From positions 372,001-436,000 of the forward strand of contig NZ_JAMWEG010000003.1 in assembly GCF_025460765.1 (NCBI RefSeq): a stretch of 64,000 nt of DNA, in the 5' to 3' direction. This document shows, piece after piece, positions 33,042 through 41,060 of this stretch. The translations under genes and the position numbers were made by a program. Under the pieces are notes generated by a model. The model ran no database searches, was not told where the DNA came from, and saw only the letters and a program-made list of their open reading frames with translations. This stretch comes from Micromonospora sp. MA102 (GTDB taxonomy: Bacteria; Actinomycetota; Actinomycetes; Mycobacteriales; Micromonosporaceae). Positions within the stretch are counted from its first letter, which is position 1. Each line of letters starts with the position of its first letter.

Positions 33042-34055
33042 TCAGGGGCGGGGCTGGGGCTCCGCCGTCGGGCCCTTCACCACCGGCCGGCCGTCGGCCC
33101 AGACCACCTCGTCGAGCCACACCTGGCGGCCCGGGTCGGTGCTGCCCTCCTGGCCGGGCGGCCAGGCGTGGTACAGCAGCCAGGTGCGGCCGTCCTTCTC
33201 GATCATCGACGCGTGCCCCGGGCCGGAGGCGACCGCGTTCGACTTCAGGATCGGATTCTCGGCGGCCTTCACGCACGGCCCGGTGGGGCTCTCGCAGACC
33301 GCGTAGCCCTCGGCGTAGGTGTCCCGGTCGTAGGCGTTGGCGGCGAAGAAGAGCAGCAGCTTCCCGTCGTGCCGGTGGAAGAACGGCCCCTCGATCAGCG
33401 TGCCCTCCCAGGGCTCGGTCTGCTTGAGCAGCTTCGACGGGGCGCCGACCAGCCGGAGCCCGTCCGGCGAGAGGCGCTGCGACCAGAGCCAGGTGTCCAC
33501 CCCGATGGCGTTGCCGTCGTTCTTCCAGAGCAGCCAGAGGCTCCCGTCCGTGTCCCGGTACGGGCTGGCGTCGATCGAGCCGCCCAGCTCCGCCTGGCAG
33601 ACCAGCGGCCCCGCCGCGTCGTCCCGGTACGGCCCGAGCGGGGTGGCCGCCACGGCCCGGCCGAGGCACTGCCGGCCGGAGGCGCGGTCGGCCACCGTGT
33701 AGTAGAGGACGAACCGGTCCGCGGCGAGCGGAATGACCTCCGGCGCCCAGGTCTTCCCGGCGTCGGCCCAGGCCGGCAGCTCCGGCAGGGCGTCACCCGC
33801 CTCGGTCCACTCGACCAGGTCGGGCGAGGTGAGCACCGGGACGTTCCGGCCGCCCGAGTTGGTGTGGAACAGGTACCAGGTGTCGCCGACCCGGATCGCC
33901 TGCGGGTCGGGGGCGTCGGTCCGGATGACCGGGTTGGTGTACACGGGGGCGCCCTCCGGCGTACTCGACGGGGTTTCTCCGCTGCCGCAACCGGCGACGA
34001 GCAGCGCGGCGGCCAGGGCCGCCGCGCCGCGTCGCCGGATCCGCCGGTCGGTCAT
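33042..34055 (-). CDS. GH43-family glycoside hydrolase lipoprotein (arabinanase/arabinofuranosidase-like)
   Basis: 337 aa, exported and lipid-anchored: the leader ends AALLVAGC (lipobox Cys near 22). The five-bladed GH43 propeller shows its three acidic residues: Asp in DAPDPQAI near 49, the pKa-modulating Asp in GGSIDASPY near 156 and the general acid Glu in LIEGPFF near 214. It probably trims arabinan or arabinoxylan side chains at the cell surface so that the ABC importer beside it can take up the oligosaccharides. The ATG at 34055 overlaps the upstream permease stop (ATGA). It is the last gene of the operon. The exact linkage specificity is not readable. Confidence 0.9.
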   Translation of the reverse strand: MTDRRIRRRGAAALAAALLVAGCGSGETPSSTPEGAPVYTNPVIRTDAPDPQAIRVGDTWYLFHTNSGGRNVPVLTSPDLVEWTEAGDALPELPAWADAGKTWAPEVIPLAADRFVLYYTVADRASGRQCLGRAVAATPLGPYRDDAAGPLVCQAELGGSIDASPYRDTDGSLWLLWKNDGNAIGVDTWLWSQRLSPDGLRLVGAPSKLLKQTEPWEGTLIEGPFFHRHDGKLLLFFAANAYDRDTYAEGYAVCESPTGPCVKAAENPILKSNAVASGPGHASMIEKDGRTWLLYHAWPPGQEGSTDPGRQVWLDEVVWADGRPVVKGPTAEPQPRP

Positions 34056-34876
34056 CCCTTCAGGCCGCTGCGCGACACGCCCTGGATGACGTGCCGCTGG
34101 GCGAGCACGAAGAGGATCAGCACCGGCACGCTGGCCAGCACCGCCCCCGCCATGATCACCGGGTAGTCGGTCACGTAGGCGCCCTGGAGCAGGCCCAGGC
34201 CCGCCGGCAGGGTGAGCCGCTCCGGGCTGAACAGCACGTAGACCGGCCACAGGAAGTCGTTCCAGTTGGTCAGGAACGACAGCACCGCCAGGGTGGCCAG
34301 CGCCGGCTTCGACAGCGGCAGCAGCACCTGGGAGAAGACCTGCCAGTGGTTCGCCCCGTCCAGCACCGCCGCCTCCTCCAGCTCGGCCGGGATGGAGAGG
34401 AAGAACTGGCGCAGGAAGAAGACCCCGAACGCGCTCGCCGCGCCCGGTACGACGATCACCGTCAGGGTGTCGATCCAGCCCAGCTGATCGGCGATCACGA
34501 AGTTCGGAATGATCAACGAGGTGGGCGGCAGGAACAGCGTCCCGACGATCAGCGCGAAGCTCACCTTCCGGCCGCGGAACCGCAGCCGGGCCAGGGCGTA
34601 CGCGGCCATCGACGCGGTGACCAGCACCAGCAGCGTGTGCAGGCTGGCCGCCAGCATGCTGTTGAGGAACCAGCGCAGCACCGGGTTGGCGGTGTTGTTG
34701 AGGATCTGGTCGAAGCCGTACGTGGAGAACGGGTGCGGCAGCCAGCTCGGCGGGTCCTGCTGCGCGTCCTCGTACGTCTTCAGCGAGGTGAGGGCCATCC
34801 AGACCAGCGGGGTCACGAACACCGCGGTGATCAGGAGCAGCGCGCCGTAGCGCGCCACCCGACGCACGTTCGTCAT
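34052..34876 (-). CDS. Carbohydrate ABC transporter permease (MalG-type)
   Basis: 274 aa, six predicted helices, second membrane subunit of a CUT1 sugar importer. The EAA loop reads EAAVLDGANHWQVFSQVLLPLSKPAL near 170-195 and docks the ATPase. Further signature: VFVTPLVWMALTSLKT at the N-terminus and FLTNWNDFLWPVYVLFSPERLTLPAGL in the last third. It pairs with the MalF-type gene upstream (10-bp gap). No ATPase gene is present in the cluster; a shared MsiK-type ATPase elsewhere is expected. Confidence 0.94.
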   Translation of the reverse strand: MTNVRRVARYGALLLITAVFVTPLVWMALTSLKTYEDAQQDPPSWLPHPFSTYGFDQILNNTANPVLRWFLNSMLAASLHTLLVLVTASMAAYALARLRFRGRKVSFALIVGTLFLPPTSLIIPNFVIADQLGWIDTLTVIVVPGAASAFGVFFLRQFFLSIPAELEEAAVLDGANHWQVFSQVLLPLSKPALATLAVLSFLTNWNDFLWPVYVLFSPERLTLPAGLGLLQGAYVTDYPVIMAGAVLASVPVLILFVLAQRHVIQGVSRSGLKG

Positions 34877-34886
34877 GGTCGTCCCC

Positions 34887-35849
34887 TCAGTCTTCCCGGT
34901 AGCGGAACAGCCGGAAGTTGACGATGCTGACCACCGCCAGCAGCAGCGCGAAGAGCACGCTCATGGCGGACGCCTGGCCGACGTCGTAGTTGCGCAGCCC
35001 CTCGTCGACGATCCGCCAGACCACGGTCCGGGTCTGCTCGCCCGGCGCGCCCTGGGTGATCAGGAAGGACTGCCCGAAGACGTTCGCCGAGGCGAGGATC
35101 GTCGTGGTGAGCACGAAGAGCAGCACCGGGCGCAGCCCGGGAAGGGTGACGTGGCGGAACCGGTCCCAGGCGGTCGCGCCGTCGACCCGGGCCGCCTCGT
35201 ACAGCTCGGCCGGGATGTCCTGGAGCCCGGCCAGGTAGATCACCGCGTTGAAGCCGCAGGTCCACCAGACCGTCACGCCGACCAGGGAGACCCAGGCCCA
35301 CGGCACGTCGGTCACCCAGGGGGTGTCCGCGGGCAGCCCGACCGCGCCGAGCAGCCGGTTGACCAGGCCGAGGTTCGCGTCCAGCAGGAAGCGCCAGAGC
35401 AGGCCGATCACCGCGACGCCCAGCACGTACGGGGCGAAGAACGCGGCCCGGAAGAACGTCCGGCCGGGGAACTTCTCGTTCAGCAGCAGGGCCAGCCCCA
35501 GCGGGACGACCACCAGCAGCGGCACCGACAGCACGGTGAAGATCGCGGTCGCCCGGACGCTGGACCACCAGTCCGCGTAGTCGGCCGACTCGCTGGAGAA
35601 CAGGTCGCGGTAGTTCTCCAGGCCGATGAACGGCCGGTTCGGCAGCTGGAGGTCCCACTGGTGCAGGCTGATCCAGATCCCGAACAGGATCGGCGCCAGC
35701 CCGAAGACCAGGAAGAGAACCAGATACGGCGCGAGGAAGAGGTAGGGCGTCGCCCGGTGCCCCCGTTCCGTCGCGCCCCGGCGGCGGTTGCGGCCCGCCG
35801 GGGGCGGCGCGTCACCACGCGCCGCCCCCACCTCGATCACGTCCGCCAC
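34887..35849 (-). CDS. Carbohydrate ABC transporter permease (MalF-type)
   Basis: 320 aa. A basic N-terminus (RNRRRGATERGHR) is followed by six hydrophobic helices; the first is TPYLFLAPYLVLFLVFGLAPILFG. The EAA loop is YEAARVDGATAWDRFRHVTLPGLRPV near 228-253, the ATPase contact. It forms the importer pore with the MalG-type subunit. The start is 6 bp after the binding-protein stop, so the genes are translated together. It belongs to the GH51-SBP-permease-GH43 operon, implying uptake of arabino-oligosaccharides. Confidence 0.94.
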   Translation of the reverse strand: MADVIEVGAARGDAPPPAGRNRRRGATERGHRATPYLFLAPYLVLFLVFGLAPILFGIWISLHQWDLQLPNRPFIGLENYRDLFSSESADYADWWSSVRATAIFTVLSVPLLVVVPLGLALLLNEKFPGRTFFRAAFFAPYVLGVAVIGLLWRFLLDANLGLVNRLLGAVGLPADTPWVTDVPWAWVSLVGVTVWWTCGFNAVIYLAGLQDIPAELYEAARVDGATAWDRFRHVTLPGLRPVLLFVLTTTILASANVFGQSFLITQGAPGEQTRTVVWRIVDEGLRNYDVGQASAMSVLFALLLAVVSIVNFRLFRYRED

Positions 35850-35855
35850 GGCGGA

Positions 35856-37187
35856 TCAGCTCCCGTACTTCTTGCGGTTGTCCTCGAGCTGCTTGTTCGC
35901 CTTGGCCACACCGTCGTCCATTGCCTGCTTCGGCGACTTCTTGCCGAGCGCGGCCTCGTTGAACGAGTTGTAGAAGGTGGTCATGACCTCACCGAGGCCC
36001 GGCGAGGCCGGCGGGAAGGCCGCGTACTCCAGCTCCGGCGCGAGCGTGCTGATCTCCGGCAGGGCCTTGAACTCGGCGCCCTCCCGGACCTCCTTGCGGG
36101 CCGGGATCTGACCACCCTTGGCCCAGTCGAGCGAGTGCTGGCTGAGCCAGTTGATGAAGACCTTCGCCCCGGAGACCTTGTTGTTGTCGGCGCTGCGCTG
36201 CTTGACGATCGTGAAGTTGTGCGAGTTCGCCCAGGTGGCCTTCTGGCTGCCGATCTGCGGCAACGGGGCGACGCCCCACTGCACCTGGGGGCTCTTCTTC
36301 AGGTCGTTGATCTGCCAGATGCCGTTGAAGTTGAAGGCGTTCTTGCCGCTCTTGAGCGCCAGGTAGTCGGCGTCCTGGCCGACGTTGGCGGGGGAGAAGC
36401 CCTGCTTGATCATGTCGACCAGCCAGGTGCACGCCTCGACGGCCGGGTCCGAGTTGAAGGTCGCCTTCGCCACCTCGCCGTCGAACAGCGTCCCACCCCA
36501 CTGGTGCAGCAGGCTGTAGAAGGTCATGCCGCCGGTGAACTGGAACGGGCTGACCCAGAAGCCCTGCACGCCGGACTTCTTCAGCTCGGTCAGCGCCGCC
36601 GTGTACTCGTCCCTGGTCGCCGGCGGCTTGTTCGGGTCCAGGCCGGCCTTCTGCATGACGGCCTTGTTGTAGTAGAAGCCCATCGGGTGCATGTCCAGCG
36701 GGATGCCGTACCGCTTGTCGTGGTAGATGCCGCCCTTCCACACCGTCGGGGCGAAGTCGCCCTCGCTCAGCCCCAGCGCCGTGGCCACGTCGTCGAGCTC
36801 GGTGATCACGCCGCGGGCGGCGAAGGTGGCCAGCTGGTCCATGTGCATGACCGCGATGTCCGGGCCGTTGCCGCTCGTGACCGCGCCGGGGAGCTTGCTG
36901 TAGTAGTCCTGCCACTCGTAGGTGATCACGCTCACGGCGATGTTCTGGTGCTCGCTGTTGAACTGCTCGACCAGCTTCTTGAAGATGTCGCCGTCACCGC
37001 CGGTGAAGCCGTTCCAGAGCTTCAGGTCGACCTTCGGGCCGGTGTAGTCCTTGCCGCCGTTCCCGGCCGCGGTGGACCCCTTGGTGCTGCTGCCGCCGCC
37101 GCAGCCGGCCAGCGTCAGCGTCGCCGCCGCGCCGAGCCCGACGCCGAGGCCGAGCAGCCGGCGCCGGCTCATCTCGTTCTGGATCAT
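35856..37187 (-). CDS. Extracellular sugar-binding lipoprotein of an ABC importer
   Basis: 443 aa solute-binding protein of the CUT1 family. The leader combines a twin-arginine-like motif (SRRRLLGLG) with a lipobox (TLAGC, Cys near 29), so it may be Tat-exported and lipid-anchored. A Gly/Ser/Lys linker follows, then the two-lobe binding fold (VDLKLWNGFTGGDGDIFKKL, IAVMHMDQLATFAARGVI, NAFNFNGIWQI). The ATG at 37187 is chosen over the GTG at 37193 because AAGGAG lies 5 nt before it. It is positioned between the GH51 gene and the permeases; the ligand is inferred to be an arabino-oligosaccharide. Confidence 0.92.
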   Translation of the reverse strand: MIQNEMSRRRLLGLGVGLGAAATLTLAGCGGGSSTKGSTAAGNGGKDYTGPKVDLKLWNGFTGGDGDIFKKLVEQFNSEHQNIAVSVITYEWQDYYSKLPGAVTSGNGPDIAVMHMDQLATFAARGVITELDDVATALGLSEGDFAPTVWKGGIYHDKRYGIPLDMHPMGFYYNKAVMQKAGLDPNKPPATRDEYTAALTELKKSGVQGFWVSPFQFTGGMTFYSLLHQWGGTLFDGEVAKATFNSDPAVEACTWLVDMIKQGFSPANVGQDADYLALKSGKNAFNFNGIWQINDLKKSPQVQWGVAPLPQIGSQKATWANSHNFTIVKQRSADNNKVSGAKVFINWLSQHSLDWAKGGQIPARKEVREGAEFKALPEISTLAPELEYAAFPPASPGLGEVMTTFYNSFNEAALGKKSPKQAMDDGVAKANKQLEDNRKKYGS

Positions 37188-37224
37188 GCTCACTCCTTGG
37201 GGGACGGGTTGAAGTATTGCCTGG

Positions 37225-38736
37225 TCACGATTGGGACGCGAAGCGCAGCAGGTTCCAGGAGCAGGCGGGCAGCGCCACGGAGCACCGGCCGCCGTCGAGG
37301 GTGGGGGTGGTGACCTCCCGAGGCGTGACCCGGTCGGGCTCCGCCTCGGTGTTCGCGGCGGCCGGGTCGGCGCCGGCCGCGAGGGTGACGTGTTCCACGG
37401 CGCGCAGGCCCGGCAGCCCGCGCAGGTCCAGGTCGAGCGGGAGGTCGTTCGGGCCGCGGTTGACCGCGAAGACCGCCAGCTCGCCGGTCTCCTCGTCGTG
37501 CACGGCGACGGTGTCCAGCACCGGCACCTCGCCGTACCGCTTCGTCTCGTACGTGGGGCCGACCGGCTCGGTGCGCAGCACCGTGCCCCGGGCGTGCCGG
37601 GCGGTCAGGGCGAACGGGTGGAAGATGCTCTGCCGCCAGGCCGGCCCGCCGGTGCGGGTGCGGATCGGGGCGATGACGTTGGCGAGCTGCGCCTGGCAGG
37701 CCACCCCGACCCGGTCGGCGTGCCGGAGCAGGGTGATCAGCAGGTCGCCGACCACCACGGCGTCGACCGCCGTGAAGTCGTCCTCGATGAGGGCCGGCGC
37801 CTCGACCCAGCCGCGCCGGTCCAGGTCGGCCTGGAGGCGGGACTGGTACCAGACGTTCCACTCGTCGAAGGAGATCTTCAGCTTGCGCTTGTGCCGCTGC
37901 CGGGCGGCCACGTGGTCGGCGGTGGCGACCACCTCGCGGATGAAGCTGTCCATGTCCACGGCCGAGGCCAGGATGCTGGCCCGGTCGCCGTCGGACGGGT
38001 CGTAGTAGGTGTGGGCCGAGATGTAGTCGACGTGCTCGTAGGTGTGCTCCAGGACGGTCGCCTCCCACGAGGCGAAGGTCGGCATCCCGCGGTTGGAGCT
38101 GCCGCAGGCGACCAGGCTGATCGAGGGGTCGATCATCTTCATGGCGCGGGCGGTCTCGGCGGCGAGCCGGCCGTACTCGTCGGCCGTCTTGTGGCCGACC
38201 TGCCACGGCCCGTCCATCTCGTTGCCGAGGCACCAGAGCCGGACCCCGTACGGGTCCTCGGCGCCGTGCTTGCGGCGCAGGTCGGACAGTTGGGTGCCGC
38301 CCGGGTGGTTGGTGTACTCCAGCAGGTCGCAGGCCTCCTGGACGCCGCGGGTGCCGAGGTTGACGGCCATCATGGGCTCGACGCCGGCCTCGGCCGCCCA
38401 GGTCATGAACTCGTCCAGGCCGAACGCGTTGGTCTCGATGGTCTTCCAGGCCAGGTCGAGCCGGCGCGGACGGTCCCCGACCGGGCCCACGCCGTCCTCC
38501 CAGCGGTAGCTGGAGACGAAGTTGCCGCCCGGGTAGCGGACCACCGAGACGCCCAGCTCGCGGGTCAGCTCCAGCACGTCGCGCCGGAAGCCGCGCGGAT
38601 CGGCGGTGGGGTGGCCGGGTTCGTAGACACCGCCGTAGACGCAGCGCCCCATGTGCTCGACGAACGAACCGAAGAGGCGACGGTCGGCCGCGCCGATGGT
38701 GAAGGTCGGGTCGATCGTGAGCTGCGCGTTCGGCAC
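37225..38736 (-). CDS. abfA: Alpha-L-arabinofuranosidase, GH51
   Basis: 503 aa, the usual length for bacterial GH51. The TIM barrel with general acid/base Glu in CLGNEMDGPWQ (near 172) and nucleophile Glu in SFDEWNVWYQ (near 292) is followed by the C-terminal jelly-roll. The N-terminal GSFVEHMGRCVYGGVYEPGH block is diagnostic. There is no signal peptide, so it acts in the cytosol, releasing L-arabinose from imported oligosaccharides. The GTG at 38736 is chosen from the family start (TIDPTFTIGAADRRLFGSFVE); GGAAAGG lies upstream. The open frame continues to 38871 but crosses the promoter and operator. It is the first gene of the arabinose operon. Confidence 0.94.
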   Translation of the reverse strand: MPNAQLTIDPTFTIGAADRRLFGSFVEHMGRCVYGGVYEPGHPTADPRGFRRDVLELTRELGVSVVRYPGGNFVSSYRWEDGVGPVGDRPRRLDLAWKTIETNAFGLDEFMTWAAEAGVEPMMAVNLGTRGVQEACDLLEYTNHPGGTQLSDLRRKHGAEDPYGVRLWCLGNEMDGPWQVGHKTADEYGRLAAETARAMKMIDPSISLVACGSSNRGMPTFASWEATVLEHTYEHVDYISAHTYYDPSDGDRASILASAVDMDSFIREVVATADHVAARQRHKRKLKISFDEWNVWYQSRLQADLDRRGWVEAPALIEDDFTAVDAVVVGDLLITLLRHADRVGVACQAQLANVIAPIRTRTGGPAWRQSIFHPFALTARHARGTVLRTEPVGPTYETKRYGEVPVLDTVAVHDEETGELAVFAVNRGPNDLPLDLDLRGLPGLRAVEHVTLAAGADPAAANTEAEPDRVTPREVTTPTLDGGRCSVALPACSWNLLRFASQS

Positions 38737-38762
38737 GGGTGCCACCCTTTCCTCGGTGCTGT

Positions 38763-38784
38763 CCCGGTGACCTGGGTCACCGGG
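38763..38784. repeat. 22-bp palindrome in the abfA leader
   Basis: CCCGGTGACC, TG, GGTCACCGGG: perfect 10-bp arms, between the predicted abfA -10 and its start codon. It may be a second operator or an mRNA hairpin in the leader. Confidence 0.6.
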
Positions 38785-38793
38785 TGTCCCTGG

Positions 38794-38823
38794 TTTGTAC
38801 AACGTTGTAAGCGACGCTGTAAA
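38794..38823 (-). promoter_or_regulatory. Promoter of the arabinose operon
   Basis: On the minus strand TTTACA (38823-38818), an 18-nt spacer and TACAAA (38799-38794) precede abfA. The spacer and -10 overlap the TACAACGTTGTA operator. Confidence 0.5.
38798..38809. promoter_or_regulatory. LacI-family operator of the arabinose locus
   Basis: Perfect palindrome TACAACGTTGTA with the central CG typical of LacI-family sites, between the divergent abfA and lacI-type genes and overlapping the operon's -10 region. Confidence 0.7.
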
Positions 38824-38885
38824 GCGATCGTTACGTCGTCGTGACGCGGTAGAGTGCGCCCCAGCAGTCACCGGGAGGAAGCGCA

Positions 38886-39887
38886 GTGCGGCACAGGCTC
38901 AAGGACGTGGCCGAACGGGCCGGTGTGTCGGTGAAGACGGTCTCCAACGTCGTCAACGGCTACCAGCACGTCCGCGCCGACACCCGGGCCCGGGTCGAGG
39001 CGGCCATCGTCGAACTCAACTACCGCCCCAACCTCTCGGCCCGCAACCTCCGCAAAGGCCGCACCGGCGTGATCGCCCTGGCCGTGCCCGAGCTGGACAT
39101 CCCCTACTTCGCCGAGCTGGCCCGGCACGTCGTCACCGCCGCCGCCGAGCACGGCTGGACGGTGCTGATCGACCAGACCGGCGGCGGCCCGGAGCAGGAA
39201 CGCAAGGCCGCCAGCGGCATCGGCGACCACATGATCGACGGCCTGATCTTCAGCCCCCTCGCCCTCACCGCCGACGACCTCGTCGGACTCGACGGCATGC
39301 CCATGGTGCTGCTCGGCGAGCGGGTCGACCACGGCCCCGCCGACCACGTCGTGGTCGACAACGTGGCCGCCGCCCGGGAGATCACCGCCCACCTGGTCGG
39401 GCTCGGCCGCCGCCGGATCGCCGCCATCGGCTCGCAGCGCACCCCCGAGGGCGCCAGCGCGCGCCTCCGCCTCGCCGGCTACACCGCCGCCCTGGCCGAG
39501 GCCGGCATCGCCTACGACGAGCGCCTGGTGGCGCCCGCGCCGGCCTGGCACCGCGCGGACGGCGCGGCCGCCATGCGACACCTGCTCACCACCGGGGTAC
39601 GCCCCGACGCCGTCTTCTGCTTCAACGACACCCTGGCCCTCGGCGCGCTGCGCGCCCTGCACGAGTCCGGCCTGCGGGTGCCCGACGACGTGGCGGTGGC
39701 CGGCTTCGACGACATCGAGGACGGCCGCTTCTCCATTCCCACCCTGAGCACGGTGGCCCCCGACAAGGAGCGCATCGCCCGCCTGGCGGTGGAACTCCTC
39801 GCCAACCGCCTCACCGCAGACCCGGAAACCCCACCGAGGGAACTGGTCGCCCCCCACCGCCTGGCCCTCCGCGAATCGGCCCCCTGA
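38886..39887 (+). CDS. LacI-family transcriptional repressor of the arabinose locus
   Basis: 333 aa. The N-terminal HTH with hinge helix (RLKDVAERAGVSVKTVSNVVNG, then LNYRPNLSARNLRKGRTG) matches LacI/GalR. The periplasmic-binding-like effector domain runs near 60-330, with PDAVFCFNDTLALGALRAL and VAVAGFDDIEDGRFSIPTLSTV. The GTG at 38886 follows GGGAGGAAG. It is transcribed away from abfA, across a 150-bp intergene with a perfect operator palindrome. It presumably releases DNA on binding arabinose or an arabino-oligosaccharide and may also repress itself. Confidence 0.93.
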   Translation: MRHRLKDVAERAGVSVKTVSNVVNGYQHVRADTRARVEAAIVELNYRPNLSARNLRKGRTGVIALAVPELDIPYFAELARHVVTAAAEHGWTVLIDQTGGGPEQERKAASGIGDHMIDGLIFSPLALTADDLVGLDGMPMVLLGERVDHGPADHVVVDNVAAAREITAHLVGLGRRRIAAIGSQRTPEGASARLRLAGYTAALAEAGIAYDERLVAPAPAWHRADGAAAMRHLLTTGVRPDAVFCFNDTLALGALRALHESGLRVPDDVAVAGFDDIEDGRFSIPTLSTVAPDKERIARLAVELLANRLTADPETPPRELVAPHRLALRESAP

Positions 39888-39892
39888 CCGGG

Positions 39893-40618
39893 TCAGTCGA
39901 AGAAGCGGGCCAGGTGGGAGCTGGGCGGGGGTGGGGCGTCCGGCGGGAGTGGGGTCAGGTCGGCGAAGATGGAGGCGCCGTCGCAGCCCACGTGCAGCGG
40001 GTACCAGCGCGGGGTGCCGGGCGGGCGCTGACCGCAGATGCCCTTGAACGTCTGCACGTCGAGCAGGCGGACGTGGGTCGGGTCGGCCACCGCGTTCACG
40101 TGCCGCCACCAGGGGCTCATCACGTGCAGCACCCCGCCCGGGCGCAGCGCCCGGTGGCACTCGTCCAGCAGCGGCAGGAAGTCGATCAGGTGCTCCAGGA
40201 TGTGCACGGCGAAGAGCACGTCCACCGAGTCGTCGGCCAGCGGCAGCGAGCCGGACAGGTCGGCCACCGCGTTGACCCCGGGCGCCGGGTAGATGTCCAG
40301 GCCCAGGTTGCCCGGCCACTGCTTGGTCGCCCCGCAGCCCAGGTCCACCACGACCGGCGCCCGGCCGGCGACGCTCACCCGGCACCAGACGCCCAGCACG
40401 CCGTCGAGGCGGCCCACCAGGTCCCGGACCAGCCGCAGCTGCGCCGGGTCGGCGACCGCGCCGTCGAGGTGGGCGACGCCCCGGTCGAAGCGCACCTCCA
40501 CGGTCAGCCCGCGCAGCCGCTCGTCGTGCCGGGCCTGATCGGCCCACGCCTCGGCGAGGAAACCGTCGACCTCCCGCAGCCGCTCGCCCGAGAGTGCGGA
40601 TTGCGCCACCGCCACCAT
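39893..40618 (-). CDS. BON-like domain fused to a class I methyltransferase
   Basis: 241 aa. Residues 35-85 look like a BON domain (LTVEVRFDRGVAHLDGAVADP, then VRDLVGRLDGVLGVWCRV). The rest is a SAM methyltransferase: motif I VVVDLGCGATKQW near 89-101, LGLDIYPAPGVNAVADLSG, DSVDVLFAVHILEHLIDF near 128-145, and LRPGGVLHVMSPWW near 160-173. The HILEHL context resembles sugar or glycan methyltransferases of the Methyltransf_11 type. BON domains usually bind lipid or envelope surfaces and are not normally found on methyltransferases. There is no signal peptide. It is convergent with the LacI gene (6-bp gap) and its function is unknown. Confidence 0.75.
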   Translation of the reverse strand: MVAVAQSALSGERLREVDGFLAEAWADQARHDERLRGLTVEVRFDRGVAHLDGAVADPAQLRLVRDLVGRLDGVLGVWCRVSVAGRAPVVVDLGCGATKQWPGNLGLDIYPAPGVNAVADLSGSLPLADDSVDVLFAVHILEHLIDFLPLLDECHRALRPGGVLHVMSPWWRHVNAVADPTHVRLLDVQTFKGICGQRPPGTPRWYPLHVGCDGASIFADLTPLPPDAPPPPSSHLARFFD

Positions 40619-40704
40619 GCGCCCACCTCCGGGCGGCGCGATACCCGCATCCCCGCCCGATATGCCTCTCCCGCCGGGACCGGACGGCGCCGGCCGGCGC
40701 GGGG

Positions 40705-41022
40705 TCAGCCGGCGATGGTGCGGCGGGCGGTGCGGGAACCGCGCATCCGCTGGCGCGGCTGCGGGGCGGGCGCCTTCGGCCGTTTCAGGTGGTAGCGGTG
40801 CAACTCGTTGTTGCCCGGCAGGGACGGGTCCTCGCTCATCGCGACCAGTTCCCAGCCCTGGTCACCGGCCCGGTTCAGGTGGGCCAGCGCGGTGTCGCCG
40901 TACGGCGTGACGTCGATCATGGAACCGTCGGGGCCGTACCAGATGAAGACGACCTCCCACCCGATGTCGGTGGTGGCGGCCTGCCGCCGGCGGACCAGCA
41001 GCGCGTACTCCCACTTGAGCAT
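40705..41022 (-). CDS. DUF4177-like small protein
   Basis: 105 aa. LKWEYALLVRRR at the N-terminus and LNRAGDQGWELVAMSEDP near 60-77 fit the DUF4177 pattern (WEY...LN..G..GWELV), a small alpha/beta fold of unknown function. The C-terminal 35 residues are basic and Pro/Arg-rich (RPKAPAPQPRQRMRGSRTAR) and may bind nucleic acid or membrane. The ATG at 41022 opens the conserved domain. It lies downstream of the ABC-F gene on the same strand with 38 bp between, so co-transcription is likely. Confidence 0.7.
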   Translation of the reverse strand: MLKWEYALLVRRRQAATTDIGWEVVFIWYGPDGSMIDVTPYGDTALAHLNRAGDQGWELVAMSEDPSLPGNNELHRYHLKRPKAPAPQPRQRMRGSRTARRTIAG

Positions 41023-41060
41023 GGGTTCATTCTCACCCCGCGCCACCGGGTCGGCACGGA

